A DNA stretch of 64,000 bases from Pyricularia pennisetigena (lineage: Eukaryota; Ascomycota; Sordariomycetes; Magnaporthales; Pyriculariaceae). The DNA lies in contig NC_043740.1 in NCBI RefSeq assembly GCF_004337985.1, positions 2,128,874 through 2,192,873 on the forward strand, given 5' to 3'. The stretch's first letter is position 1, and every line of letters begins with the position of its first letter. The position numbers were made by a program, and so were the translations under genes. This document shows positions 32,922 to 44,514 of this stretch, piece by piece. The notes under the pieces are model-generated. The model had not been told where the DNA came from. It saw only the letters and a program-made list of their open reading frames with translations, and searched no databases.

Positions 32922-34769
32922 ATGTCCGCCAAATCCATCAGCGAGGCCGACGGCAAGGCCATCCTCAACTACCACCTCACACGCGCGCCTGTCATCAAGC
33001 CCTCTCCACTCCCTGCTGCTGCGACGCACAACCCTCCCCCGCGGTTGGCATCGCTGTACTTTGCTGAGGGTGCCGATGTGAACGGTGTCTTGGACCAGGC
33101 CGAAGTCACCTACCCTTGGCTTTTGCAGCCTGGCGCAAAGTTTGTCGCGAAGCCCGACCAGCTCATCAAGAGGCGAGGAAAGAGCGGTCTTTTGGCTCTG
33201 AACAAGACCTGGGCTGAGGCCAAGGCGTGGGTTGCTGAGCGTGCCGGCAAGGAGCAGAAGGTTGAGCACGTTACCGGCGTTTTGAGGAACTTCTTGGTTG
33301 AGCCGTTTGTTCCTCACCCGGATGGAACAGAGTACTACATCAACATCAACTCGGTCAGAGATGTAAGTTGATTTTTGTTGTTCTCGCCTTGTCTTTTTTT
33401 TCTTTCTTTTTTTTATGTTGTATGTGGATTTTGGCGTGTTGTCTCGTGGTTATCTGCTGCCTTGTCCAAGAATGCGCGAGATGATGAGGAGCAAAGTTCT
33501 TGTCCAGGTCATTCTTGCATCGTGGGAGAGGAGGGGAAGCTGCTGCATTTTCTTTTCATTACACCGGGCATCAAGTCCTTTTGTCATCTCAGGGAAGTGG
33601 AGTTGTAGTCGGGGCCTTGTGAGAAGCGGCATTTCGGGCGAACGGAAATTCGGCCCCTTCTCTTCATGCGATCGTGCATGGCAACATTCTTTTCAACGAA
33701 CGCAGAAAAAAATGGGTCGTGGATATACGCTAACAGTTGCAATTGGCAGGGTGATTGGATTCTCTTCACGCACGAGGGTGGTGTCGACGTCGGTGATGTC
33801 GACGAGAAGGCGGAGAAGCTCCTCATCCCGGTTGATCTCTCAGAATATCCCTCAAATGAGGAGATTGCCAGCGCACTGTTAAAGAAGGTCCCCAAGGGAA
33901 TTCACAACGTGCTGGTTGACTTCATTACCCGTTTATACGCCGTTTACGTCGACTGCCAGTTTACGTATCTTGAGATCAACCCGCTCGTTGTTATCCCCAA
34001 CGAGGATGCCACATCTGCGGCTGTCCACTTTTTGGATCTTGCTGCTAAGCTTGACCAGACCGCCGACTTCGAGTGCGGTGTCAAGTGGGCCATTGCGAGG
34101 TCTCCAGCTGCCCTTGGTCTTGCTGCAACCGCTAACAGCAAGATCAACATCGATGCCGGCCCGCCAATGGAGTTCCCCGCGCCGTTTGGCCGTGAGTTGA
34201 CAAAAGAGGAGGCATACATTGCGGAGCTGGATGCCAAGACAGGTGCCTCACTCAAGTTGACCGTGCTCAACGGCAACGGACGCGTATGGACCCTTGTTGC
34301 CGGTGGCGGTGCGTCGGTCGTTTACGCCGATGCCATCGCCTCGGCTGGCTTTGCCGATCAGCTCGCCAACTACGGCGAGTACTCTGGCGCACCAACCGAG
34401 TCACAGACTTACCACTATGCACGGACAGTGCTTGACCTGATGCTCAGGGCCCCATTGGCCCCCGAAGGCAAGGTCCTTTTCATTGGCGGTGGTATCGCCA
34501 ACTTCACCAACGTCGCTTCTACTTTCAAAGGTGTTATCAAGGCACTCCGCGAGTATGCCAAGGCTCTGAACGAGCACAATGTCAGCATCTGGGTGCGTCG
34601 TGCGGGCCCCAATTACCAGGAGGGCTTGAGGAACATGAAGGCAGCCACCCAAGAGCTGGGCTTGAACGCCAAGATCTTTGGCCCTGAGATGCACGTCTCC
34701 GGTATCGTGCCTCTGGCGCTCATCCCCGGCAAGTGGGAGGAGGGCAACTTCGAGGAGTTCAAGGGTTAG
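32922..34769 (+). CDS. ACL2: ATP-citrate lyase subunit 2 (ATP-grasp, succinyl-CoA synthetase beta-like half)
   Basis: Partner subunit of ACL1, carrying the ATP-grasp and citrate-binding part of ATP-citrate lyase. Two exons, 32922-33362 and 33750-34769, give 486 residues, the expected size. Visible motifs: [17 protein letters not shown] in the ATP-grasp region, [28 protein letters not shown], and the citrate-binding [19 protein letters not shown]. The intron is 387 bases, longer than most here, with donor GTAAGT, a CTAAC branch and GGCAG acceptor. The N-terminus [15 protein letters not shown] is typical of the subunit. It sits divergently beside ACL1. Confidence 0.97.
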
Positions 34770-35626
34770 ACTTGATGACTTGATGTTGGTTTGATTTTGC
34801 TTATAGAGAAACATAGAAGGGAAAACCATCTACAGGATGGATGATGAAAGCCGGAGCTGTTGCAAGTTTGGTGGGCACGGGGGGGCGTTTGAGGTCAAGT
34901 GATTGACAACCTGAGATACCGACCATGATTTGATGCTCATTCTGCTTACTTGTAAGCTGACTATGGCGAAATGGACTTTTTGAGAGCAAAATTTATTCCC
35001 ATGGTAGCTCTGTAATTGAAACAACTGGAATGACTTGGACTCGATGTGGTTTATGGAAGTGCTGAGGTGATTTTGATGAAAGCAAACTTACTTCATGTTC
35101 TGTTAGATTGGGTGAGCTGGACGAAAGTACCAAGTAGCTACAAGGCTGTCAATGTCACCCGAATGAGAACGAGCCGACATTTTCTAGATCCCATGGCAAT
35201 CTGAACAAATTACTGAAATGAACAAGAGGTTTGTATGAGAAATTCGAGACGAAATAGTTTCTGCTCAAGATTAACATGTGCACGAATGCAGGCACTGTGA
35301 TGCTCCGACTTCCTGTGATAGGCACATGGCACATGACCCCAGCCATTTCATTCCCTACAGCAGTACGCTAGTACGTGATTTTACTTGCCAAATAATGACA
35401 CCAAGTTATCAACATGAAGCCCCACTTGGCTCCTTCAACATTTCGTCAAATTCAGGCGGTCTCACGTGACACTAATGTCTGGGCCCCTCTGTCTGCGATT
35501 GGCTGGAGCAGACCCACCTAGAATCGGGGCACACACGACGAATATCGAAAATAATCGGCTCGCAAAGTACAACCTCTCGGTTCTATCCCCATCAACATCG
35601 AGACGACAAACCACAGGCTCGCCAAA
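34770..35626. other. Intergenic, promoter of the uL15 gene
   Basis: 3' flank of ACL2 and promoter of the ribosomal protein gene. Nothing else was recognised. Confidence 0.5.
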
Positions 35627-35898
35627 ATGCCTACCAGATTCAGCAAGACGAGGAAGCACCGCGGTCACGTCAGTGCCGGTAAGGGACGTGTCGGCAAGCA
35701 CCGCAAGCATCCCGGTGGTCGTGGTCTTGCTGGTGGTCAGGTAAGCTTGCATCTCCCCCCCAGACCGACAGCGAGCAGAGCACACGAAGAGAACGATCAT
35801 GAGAACGGCGGGATCGCAATAGCCCGCAGGTTGGAAAACAGTATAACTGACAGACTATCTTGTTGTACCATAGCACCACCACCGTACCAACCTCGACA

Positions 35899-35935
<37 letters not shown>

Positions 35936-36359
35936 CCACTTCCACCACCTTCACAACCACGACTGGAAGCCGATCATCAACGTCGACAAGGTATGAAGCG
36001 ACCCGACAACTCTTTTACTCCCGCCCGCCCGAGCGCCGTGGCGGTTACAGAATTGAATTGTGGCTGGGCAAACAGCGGTGGGATGGCGAGACGAAGTGGA
36101 ACGAAGGTGGAAATGATGTTCTGACATTTCTTTACAGCTGTGGTCCCTGGTTCCTGCCGACAAGCAGGCTGAGTACCTCAAGGCCGGCGCCAACTCCGAC
36201 AAGGTCCCCCAGATCGATCTCCTCTCGTTCGGCTACTCGAAGCTGCTGGGCAAGGGCCGCCTGCCCGAGGTCCCGATGGTTGTGCGTGCTCGGTGGGTGA
36301 GCAAGGAAGCTGAGAAGAAGATCAAGGAGGCCGGCGGCGCCATCGAGCTGGTCGCGTAA
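35627..36359 (+). CDS. RPL28: 60S ribosomal protein uL15 (yeast L28, human L27a)
   Basis: Cytosolic large-subunit ribosomal protein. Three exons, 35627-35740, 35874-35990 and 36138-36359, give 150 residues. The N-terminus is the hallmark [16 protein letters not shown] and [15 protein letters not shown]. The second exon encodes [20 protein letters not shown] and the third ends [15 protein letters not shown]. Both introns are phase 0 with GTAAGC and GTATGA donors. I looked for C/D-box snoRNA signals in both introns and found no convincing pair. Strong codon bias fits high expression. Confidence 0.97.
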
Positions 36360-38256
36360 AAAAGGGCTGTTCTGTTTCTTTGATGGGATCACGATCATTG
36401 GGCGGGGTGTTAGTTAAAGCAGGAACAATCGGCATCTTTTGGGTTTTGACTTTTTTTCCCACTCGGCTCACGGGGGATTCTCTTTCACAAATGGCATCGC
36501 GCAAAAGAAAAAGGGAAATCAATTGAGAACGGCGTTTGTGTTGTTTTTATTACGAGACTATACCAACACTCTTGATGACGCTGGGGATCTAGGTGGAAAA
36601 GAATCAGCAGAATCAGCACCTCTATGAACCGCTTCGTCACGTCACGCATAGAAAAGTGGCGCCGTCTTGGGTCGCCCTCGACGACATTGGCTCATACTCG
36701 AGCCGTTGTCTTGCGGTAAACGCCGTGTCGGGTTACGCGCGAAATCGAAAGAACTTGAGCTGTCCATGATTCGTGTACTTGTCGCGGGTGAGAGCTATGG
36801 CAATGCTTCAAATGCTTGGGAGTGCAGATGGTTTTGTGATATGTGAATGCTGCCTGAGTGAACTTGTACTCCGTCACCTACCCTGTAGGATACCCTGGAT
36901 TTGCCCATTCGTACCTAGTTGCCTCGATAAGCTCGGCAAAGTTATGCCGTTATCTCTTGCAAGTTATTTGCGGAGTCCAAAGTTTCCGACGTCGGTAGGT
37001 AGGCGGCTGGTCAAATGTATACAGTAATTTGTCCAAAACACAAGTGTACGGCGCAATTACCGCTTTGATGAGGAGGATAACTTTGATCGATGCCACGAAA
37101 GTGTGCGAAGTTTGTCTCGAAAAGCAGCCTGACAGACCTGATCCTGAATAAGATTCAGCGAATTCCCGGGTGGCCTCCATGGACTTGAAACTACACAATG
37201 CTGAGGGAATGGTCCCCGACTGCTAGAATTTTGCGGGCACCTCAGGGCATACTTGTGCATGGGCGGGGCATGGATGACGAAAGAACAAAAATAATGTGGC
37301 AAGTCTAGAATTGGAGATAAAGAAAACCAAAAGAATAGAAGGTAAAAANNNNNNNNNNNNNNNNNNNNNNNNNNNNNNNNNNNNNNNNNNNNNNNNNNNN
37401 NNNNNNNNNNNNAAAAAAAAAAAAAAAAAAGCCTTGCTCCATTTTTATGCCTCCAAGTAATGTGCTTGTGTTCAATATCATCTTGTTTTTGCACAAAGCA
37501 ATGGGAGGATATGTGTGGACGGAATTGCATCCTTCTCAGCCCTGCGTGTAACGTAACCAAACGTTATACGACTGGGTTGGGCAATAAATGACAGGTAGTA
37601 ACGCGCGCGACGTCGTTTGGCTGTGTCTCTGGTTGCAGAACTGAAGCGATAGCCGTCAGGGCCCGTGTTGTAGATGAATGCGAATGGCCCACTCACCTCG
37701 AGCAATGTGACGCTAACTCGCAACTAGCTAAAATTGGGTGGAATTCTTCCAGGCACAAGGGCCAATCTCTTTCTGCTAGCTCGCAATATTCAACTGGATC
37801 GACCGTTGATTGACTGAGGAGGTCGAGTAACACCAGGGGGTGACCGGTCCTTCTCCCGCAAAGCCCACTATTGGATTTGTCGTGTCACTCTTTCGCTTAC
37901 AGTCAGGCCAGGCCCGTTGTGTTTGGAGGTCTTCTGACGAAGGCGCAACCTGGGCTGCCGAGGAAGGCGCTTGTTTCTGGGGCCGGGTCGCTCTCTTAAT
38001 CCATTTATTTTTTTGTTTCCCGTCTTCTTTAATAATTGTTTCCTCGTCATCACAACCTTGCGTACACGCTCCCTTTCAGGTTTTTTTTTTTTTTTTTCCT
38101 CTCCCCAGATTCTCTTCACCGTCTCTCATTTACTCTTTTTGGTGGCTTTGTTTACCTACCTTGCTTGCCTTGGGCCTTGGACAGACAGGATACTGCGCGC
38201 CCTTTCGCAAGCCGTCGCCAACAGTTCCCCCGGTTTTTTTTTTTTTTTTTGACAAT

Positions 38257-38288
<32 letters not shown>

Positions 38289-38359
38289 GAGTACTTGAAT
38301 TGCGGCTTTCTCTTTATTTTTGGTAACATCCCATTGGATTGTTTGTCCAGCAAAGAACA
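36360..38359. other. Intergenic with N gap and homopolymers
   Basis: 3' flank of the uL15 gene and promoter of the GH72 gene. It holds an N gap (37349-37412) next to an A run, T runs near 38082-38098 and 38234-38250, and an A run 38265-38288 that could pair with the preceding T run. No gene was recognised. Confidence 0.5.
37349..37412. other. Assembly gap (N)
   Basis: 64 unknown bases followed directly by an A run. Confidence 0.99.
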
Positions 38360-40206
38360 ATGCTTGTAGGTTGCTTTTTTTCGCCTCCCACAGTTACATT
38401 CAGCCTTGCCATCGCCCTCCATACTGGCCGTCGATCGGGTTGGATCAAGACTTAGCATCTGATACCGAGAGATATGCCAAGCCCAGAGCCAGGTCCTGGT
38501 TGGCACAGGCCAAAGACGTCATTGCAACCTTTCATCTCAGGCCTGAATACCGTTGCTAACCATGGCTCTCGGTGTCACTTTTCATATAGGTCAAGTCTAG
38601 CCTCCTCGCCCTCGGGGCAGCATCCATTACTGCTGCATTGAAGCCGGTCGTCGTCAAGGACAACCACTTTGTTCACCCAGACAATGGCAATCGCTTCCAG
38701 ATCATCGGTGTCGCCTACCAGCCTGGTGGTTCTGCTGGTTACAAGCCCGAATCTGGAATTGATCCTTTAAGCAACGCCGATGTTTGCTTGCGTGTAAGTA
38801 TTTAGACTCGCGATAAAGTTTGGCCAATGGCACTGACTGACATGGTTGCGCCTGCAGGATGCCGCCCTCATCCAAAGTCTGGGCGCCAACGCCATCCGAG
38901 TTTACAACCTGAACCCCAACCTGAATCACGACGAGTGCGCAAGTATCTTCAACGCTGTACGTTCTGAGCTTATCCCATCTCCTCAACGACTCACAGCGAA
39001 TTTCGCTCTCCTGACAAATTTGACCACTTCACGACGCAGGCTGGCATTTACATGGTTCTCGACGTCAATTCTCCCCTTGTCGGCGAATCCATTACGAGCC
39101 ACAACCCTTGGGAGTCATACTACGGCTCATACGTCAACCGCACGTTGGCTGTTGTTGAGGCTTTCAAGGACTACCCCAACACTCTTGCTTTTTTCTCGGG
39201 CAACGAGGTCATCTCTAATGTAGACACTGGAGCCACGGTGCCCCCCTATATTCGTGCCGTGACGCGCGATTTGAAGAACTACATCGCCAAGCACAGCAAG
39301 CGGTCCATCCCCGTGGGCTACTCGGCTGCCGATGTTCGCTCCGTCCTTTTTGACAGCTTCAACTACTTTCAGTGCGCCATCGATGGCAAATCGGACGACA
39401 TGAGCAGAGCCGACTTGTTCGCTCTGAACAGCTACTCTTGGTGCGGTGACAGCAGCTTCACCAAGAGCGGCTACGACCAGCTCGTCGCTGGCTTCAAGGA
39501 CACGTCAGTTCCTGTCTTTTTTTCCGAGTACGGCTGCAACACTCCTTCTCCCCGTATCTTCACGGAAGTCGGCGCCATATATGGCGACCAGATGAACACT
39601 GTCTTCAGTGGTGGTGTCGTCTACGAGTACGTCCAGGAGGCCAACAACTTTGGACTGGTCGAGATCAATAAGGATGGCTCGGTCACGGTTCTCGATGACT
39701 ATTTCAAGCTGAAGGATCAGCTCGCCAAGCTTGACTTCAAGAAGGTTCAGGGTGTCTCTGCCGCTGCTGGTCAGAGTGCTGCGCCACCCAAGTGTGACAC
39801 TAGCTTGATCAAGGAGAAGGGCTTCAACAACAACTTTACACTGCCCGTCCCTCCCCCTGGGGTGCCCGAGATGCTTCAGAATGGTATCAAGCCCGCTCCG
39901 GTCGGCAAGCTCGTCGACATCAAGTCGTGGAAGGTTACTCATGCCGTCAAGACCAAGGCTGGCAAGAGCATTGACGGCCTCGAAGTCAAGCAGCTCACCA
40001 ACAACGCCATCAACCAGCCTGGGTCTAACAGCGGGGCTGGATCTGGCACGCCCACCAACTCGAGCTCGAGTGGGTCGACCGGCTCGACCGGCAGCGCGTC
40101 GTCTTCTTCTGACAAAAAGGATGCTGCTGGCAATGTCCGGGTTGGCTATGCGACGGTGCTTATGTCTGCCGCGGCCGCCGCAGCATGTGCCGTCTTTGTA
40201 TTCTAG
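38360..40206 (+). CDS. GPI-anchored 1,3-beta-glucanosyltransferase, GH72 (Gel/Gas family)
   Basis: Cell-wall enzyme that cuts and elongates beta-1,3-glucan at the plasma membrane. Exons: proposed 38360-38365, then 38590-38793, 38858-38956 and 39040-40206; about 491 residues. The proposed first exon supplies ML to the signal peptide (VKSSLLALGAASITAALKP), which otherwise has no start codon; the last three exons are firm. GH72 features: IIGVAYQPGG, LGANAIRVYNLNP, the acid/base Glu in FFSGNEVIS and the nucleophile Glu in FFSEYGCNTPSPR. No cysteine-rich CBM43 module follows, so it is the short GH72 subtype. A Ser/Gly-rich region and a terminal hydrophobic helix (VLMSAAAAAACAVFVF) indicate a GPI anchor. 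Confidence 0.93.
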
Positions 40207-40899
40207 ACCAAGAAAAGACAGCAGCAACAGTCTGTCGTGTAGCATCTATTTACCGAAATAGCATTCGAGATTGTCGGGACCAGCTATTCCAGATACAGCG
40301 AAGATATTTTAGTTTAGGGAATGCCTTGTTATTTAATATGCGGGCACTGCACGAGACCTCCCTTGCCCTAGACCTTAGNNNNNNNNNNNNNNNNNNNNNN
40401 NNNNNGGGGGGGGTCTGTTTTGTTTTGTTCTTCTTTGTTCTTATTCAGTGATAGTGCTATTGAAAACCCGGCTCCAATACACTTGCACGTACATATTATT
40501 GGATCAGAACAGTTTGAATCATAGGTGAAGGTGACGAAACTTGGATGTCTTTTAAGCCACTGAGTGGCAAGAGGCTTCGTTTGGTTTCATGATTGAGTCA
40601 TTTCCCCGGCTTTCGCCCTCCAGGGGCTAAGTACTTGTGATCAGTTGACATAGATGTCAAAATGAGTAACAGCAAGATACCCTTTTACAGATTTGGGCTA
40701 GCTCTCGTTAATGATTCAAGACGCAGTCTCATTATATAATATCTAGAGATTTATGATAAGGCCGCCACTGGTGATGGATTAGGTGGCCATACAAAGTAGC
40801 TCGAGCCTTGCAACTAACGCGTTCGTGAAGCGTTCTCTCATTACTTTCTCCCATGCCCACAGTTTCGATTCTCGATCCGACACAGCGTGTTTTTACCCC
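40207..40899. other. Intergenic between convergent genes, with N gap
   Basis: 3' flanks of the GH72 and DUF2470 genes, with a gap at 40379-40405 followed by a G run. Nothing else was recognised. Confidence 0.5.
40379..40405. other. Assembly gap (N)
   Basis: 27 unknown bases followed by a run of G. Confidence 0.99.
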
Positions 40900-41622
40900 T
40901 CAGTTCTTCTTCCCAGCCTTGCTGGCGGCCTCTAGCCTCTTCTCCTTGATCATCTTGTTGAACCTCATAAAGCCAAAGACGCCGTCGATCAAGATGGAAA
41001 AGGTCCAAAACAGACCGGCCGACGACAGCAGGGGCATGCGGTACTTGCGCAGGCGGGTGACCATGAAGGCGACCTCTGCCAAGTGTACGGCCAGGATCAA
41101 CCCCACGACGGCCCTGATGGTGCGCACAAAGCCGGCCGGTCCAGCGGGGAACGCGGCCAGCAGCGGGCTGGACCAGAGGCTGGTGCCGGGCTCGACGTAG
41201 CCTAGGTGGCAGGCGGCGGCGCTGGCGAACAGGAAGATGACGAGCCCGTAGACCGGCGCGTCCGGGACGAGGGTGGGCGCGCGGATCAGCGAGGCCGGGT
41301 CGGCGTGAGACAGGTCGGGGTCCGGGGGCGGGGCGCCTCCGGACGAGGCGTCGCGGGCGGTGCGTGACATGTCGACCAGGACGGCGCGTCTGTCCGCCCA
41401 GTCGGTCAGGGGTGGCGAGTAGGAGACCTTGTGTAGTGCGCGCGAGGGTCCCGCGCGGATGAGCATGCGGTCCAGGTCCAGCGACACGAGCTCGGCGTCG
41501 GCGGCGTCTTTTATGGACAGGCCGTTGAAGTGGCGCAGATACAGGGACAAATCCTCGGCGTGGTCCTTGTTCACATGCGCAACCGTGCGGTCGTGCTCTG
41601 ACTGGGGTATCGATGCCGACAT
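40900..41622 (-). CDS. DUF2470-domain integral membrane protein
   Basis: Single-exon 240-codon protein. The N-terminal half (SEHDRTVAHVNKDHAEDLSL, LDLDRMLIRAG) matches the DUF2470 fold, known as the C-terminal dimerisation domain of flavin-reductase-like haem-utilisation proteins. A Pro/Ala-rich loop follows, then about four membrane helices (VYGLVIFLFASAAACHLGYV, IRAVVGLILAVHLAEVAFMV, LLSSAGLFWTFSILIDGVFG) and a basic KKN end. Fungal proteins with this arrangement are uncharacterised; ER or other endomembrane location is a guess from the KAGKKN terminus. The gene starts just 8 bases from an N gap, so its promoter is mostly missing. Confidence 0.85.
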   Translation of the reverse strand: MSASIPQSEHDRTVAHVNKDHAEDLSLYLRHFNGLSIKDAADAELVSLDLDRMLIRAGPSRALHKVSYSPPLTDWADRRAVLVDMSRTARDASSGGAPPPDPDLSHADPASLIRAPTLVPDAPVYGLVIFLFASAAACHLGYVEPGTSLWSSPLLAAFPAGPAGFVRTIRAVVGLILAVHLAEVAFMVTRLRKYRMPLLSSAGLFWTFSILIDGVFGFMRFNKMIKEKRLEAASKAGKKN

Positions 41623-41630
41623 TTACAAAG

Positions 41631-42055
41631 NNNNNNNNNNNNNNNNNNNNNNNNNNNNNNNNNNNNNNNNNNNNNNNNNNNNNNNNNNNNNNNNNNNNNN
41701 NNNNNNNNNNNNNNNNNNNNNNNNNNNNNNNNNNNNNNNNNNNNNNNNNNNNNNNNNNNNNNNNNNNNNNNNNNNNNNNNNNNNNNNNNNNNNNNNNNNN
41801 NNNNNNNNNNNNNNNNNNNNNNNNNNNNNNNNNNNNNNNNNNNNNNNNNNNNNNNNNNNNNNNNNNNNNNNNNNNNNNNNNNNNNNNNNNNNNNNNNNNN
41901 NNNNNNNNNNNNNNNNNNNNNNNNNNNNNNNNNNNNNNNNNNNNNNNNNNNNNNNNNNNNNNNNNNNNNNNNNNNNNNNNNNNNNNNNNNNNNNNNNNNN
42001 NNNNNNNNNNNNNNNNNNNNNNNNNNNNNNNNNNNNNNNNNNNNNNNNNNNNNNN
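41631..42055. other. Assembly gap (N)
   Basis: 425 unknown bases ending in a 39-base T run (42056-42094). Confidence 0.99.
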
Positions 42056-42096
<41 letters not shown>

Positions 42097-42508
42097 TCCT
42101 TGGCCCTGTATTATTCTGTACATTAGACTATTCACCATGCGTGTGGGTAACCAGCTACAAAGTGAACGAGTGAGTACCTATGTTGGGAAGAGATAGGCGT
42201 CAAATTTGAGGTAGCCTGCAGGAACTATTGGCAGCAAGTGGGGGTCAGGGGCTCAGTAGCCCTCGGCATGCATGGCGAGAAGATTAGAAGATTCCCAATC
42301 GCTGGCTGGGATTTGTTTGCTTCAATTCACGCTCGTGTTCGAATTCAATCTCTCGGCTTCGTTACTGGTTCGGCAAATGATCCATTAGGCGCTCAATCTT
42401 CGGAAGGGCTCGGGTCGAGATTTAAAATACGATCCGATATAAAAGGATGCGTCAAATTACATAGATTCAAATGGGATAAACAAAGGTCACAAACCTGCCT
42501 AGACTAGT
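42056..42508. other. Intergenic after N gap
   Basis: T run 42056-42094 and the 3' flank of the receptor gene. No gene was recognised. Confidence 0.5.
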
Positions 42509-43371
42509 TTACACTATTCTGTCGATCGCCCTGGCGTGAGGCCCGCTCGTCATTTCCAGAGCAATATCGTCGCCAAACTCTGCCCTCAGGTCCTCGACCC
42601 GCACCCGCAGGTCCCGATTCCCCGTCGAGCTGCTGCTGCTCTCCTGCTTCGTCTCCTTCTTGCGCCGCGGCTGCTGCTCTGGAACAGCGCCGGCGTCGCT
42701 CTTGATGGAGAAGCGCCGCGACCTCCGCGTCATGGGCGGCGACCTAAAGGGGGAAGACTCGGGAGTTCCGGTTCTGCAAAAGCTGCGGAGCAGGACGCGG
42801 ATGGCCGGCAGGCTGATGCAGATGACGGCGACCGATATCTCGATGCCGGACCAGAGGATGGCGTCGGTGGCGTCCCAGGTTGGGTTGGTGCTGTCGGCAA
42901 AGAGGGCAATGTAGCGCATGCGGACGCAGCTCGTGATGAGCACCAGGACTCCGACGCTGAGCATGACGACGATCTCGGCCCGTAGCCGCCGCGTCGCATC
43001 CAGCCCGAGGATGATGGGCAGCGGCAGCAGCAGGATGACAACGTCAAAGAAGATGCTGACCCCAGCCGACGCGTACGTCAGCGCGTTGACGCTGATGCAG
43101 CTGCTGGACCCTCCATTTACCAGGAATCCCGGTTCCTGCCAGCCGTACCAAGCCTTGTCCACCGGGTTGCACTGGAGGATCTGCGCCATGTCCAGGGCTG
43201 CCGTCGACAGACTCAGAAACCCGATCGTTATGTAGGTGAGTCTCCTGAAATTCGGGGGCGGAAACACGCGGAGGAAGAAGAACAAGATCGAGATTTTGGT
43301 GAGGCCCAGGAGCAATACGTAGACCGTCTCCCCAAAATAGAAGACCTGTGACTTGAGGTTAGCCGTATATG

Positions 43372-43403
<32 letters not shown>

Positions 43404-44514
43404 TCTCGCTGTAGTTGATATATCCGCTTGCTCACCCTAAGTGCATCTGTGAGGGTGTCTGTGTCAACCCACCAGATATCGATACTGAGAGTAGAGTGTG
43501 TTAACGTCAACATGGATACAGATGTCTGTCTTGACTATTTCCGACCATAACTTACCCAAAAGCCATATGACCGACTGGATAGATCAGCCACCCAAATATG
43601 GTTAGCCAACCTCCAACAGAGAACCAAAGTCTCACCTATCAGCCCGCCGTGAGAGCAGTTGATTTTTTTTATTCGCTTACCGTAATTTCCGATGAATATT
43701 TGTACTATAAAAAGTGGCTGTTGCTCACTGTCAATATTGGGGGCGAGCTGACCGTCACATCCATCGACAACAATGACCACCGATTCGCTTCATATAGGTA
43801 TAGAGTACTTACAAGTATCACCAGCGCCACCCAATCGTCGTTTCCAAATGTCCTCAATGCATACCATCGGCCGTAAAGCCGTAGAAAGATGACAGCAAGT
43901 GCCAATCCGTGCAGGGCGTTCAAGGCGTGGAGTTCAACTTTTCTCAACCGCAGAGGCCTCTTGCACAACTCGGCCTGGAGTCTCCCTGTTTCTTTATAGT
44001 TATAAAAACACGGTTTTTGTTTTAGTTCAACTTGCCTTTTTTGAGGTTTCAAATTTCTTTTGACTCTCTAAAAAGAGACAGCCGCGCGGGCCAACGGCAA
44101 AACAATTTCAATAGCACATACTGAGAGCATCGGGGCCGGTGCAGTTGGTAAGAACGCAAGTCTGTGCCCGGTTGTACAGGTCGGTGTCTTGACATAGACA
44201 ATTTGCATTCGTCAGGTCGTGACATGGCGAGCTGGAGACGCCCTGGGCAATGCACTGTAGCTGTTGTGGCAGTGTTCAGTTAGGTATATCCTCTGTATTT
44301 TTCTCTCTCTCTGTCTCTCTCTCTCCTTTAATCTTGCACGCCTTCCGACAATATGGCAACTCTCAATCTAGAGTAAAAATATACATAAAAAAGGAGAGTG
44401 TCTTACTCCACATGGAGGAAGCTGCGCTACAACATCCGTGATGGAGATAGCTTGGCAGAATGTTGAAAGAAGCGTGAGGAGCAGCAGGTGAAAAGCTGGC
44501 CTGGAAGCCTTCAT
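42509..44514 (-). CDS. CFEM-domain Pth11-like seven-helix receptor
   Basis: Six exons read by eye: 44514-44407, 44260-44122, 43991-43813, 43635-43556, 43484-43436 and 43345-42509, about 463 residues with frame preserved throughout. A signal peptide (FHLLLLTLLSTFCQAIS) is followed by a CFEM domain with eight cysteines (LPPCGLQCIAQ, SPCHD, NANCLCQD, AQTCVLTNC, AELC). Seven hydrophobic helices follow: the first near LHALNALHGLALAVIFLRLY, then GNDDWVALVIL continuing as VRLWFSVGGWLTIFGWLI, then IDIWWVD and LGLTKISILFFFLRVF. This is the rhodopsin-like fold of fungal CFEM GPCR-like proteins, the family of Magnaporthe Pth11 (surface sensing). The long polar tail is cytoplasmic. The exon-3 acceptor (43992) is the least certain, since nearby AGs keep the same frame. 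Intron 5 holds a 30-base T run. Confidence 0.85.

Noticed and set aside
35741..36137. Possible C/D-box snoRNA in the introns of the uL15 gene
   Set aside because: ATGATG and CTGA words occur but not in the spacing or order of a C/D snoRNA, with no terminal stem.
38234..38288. T run followed by A run resembling a hairpin
   Set aside because: Pairing of two homopolymers is expected by chance in this homopolymer-rich sequence, and eukaryotic genes do not use such terminators.
41429..42196. Long ORFs spanning the 41631-42055 gap
   Set aside because: They exist only because unknown bases are translated as open.
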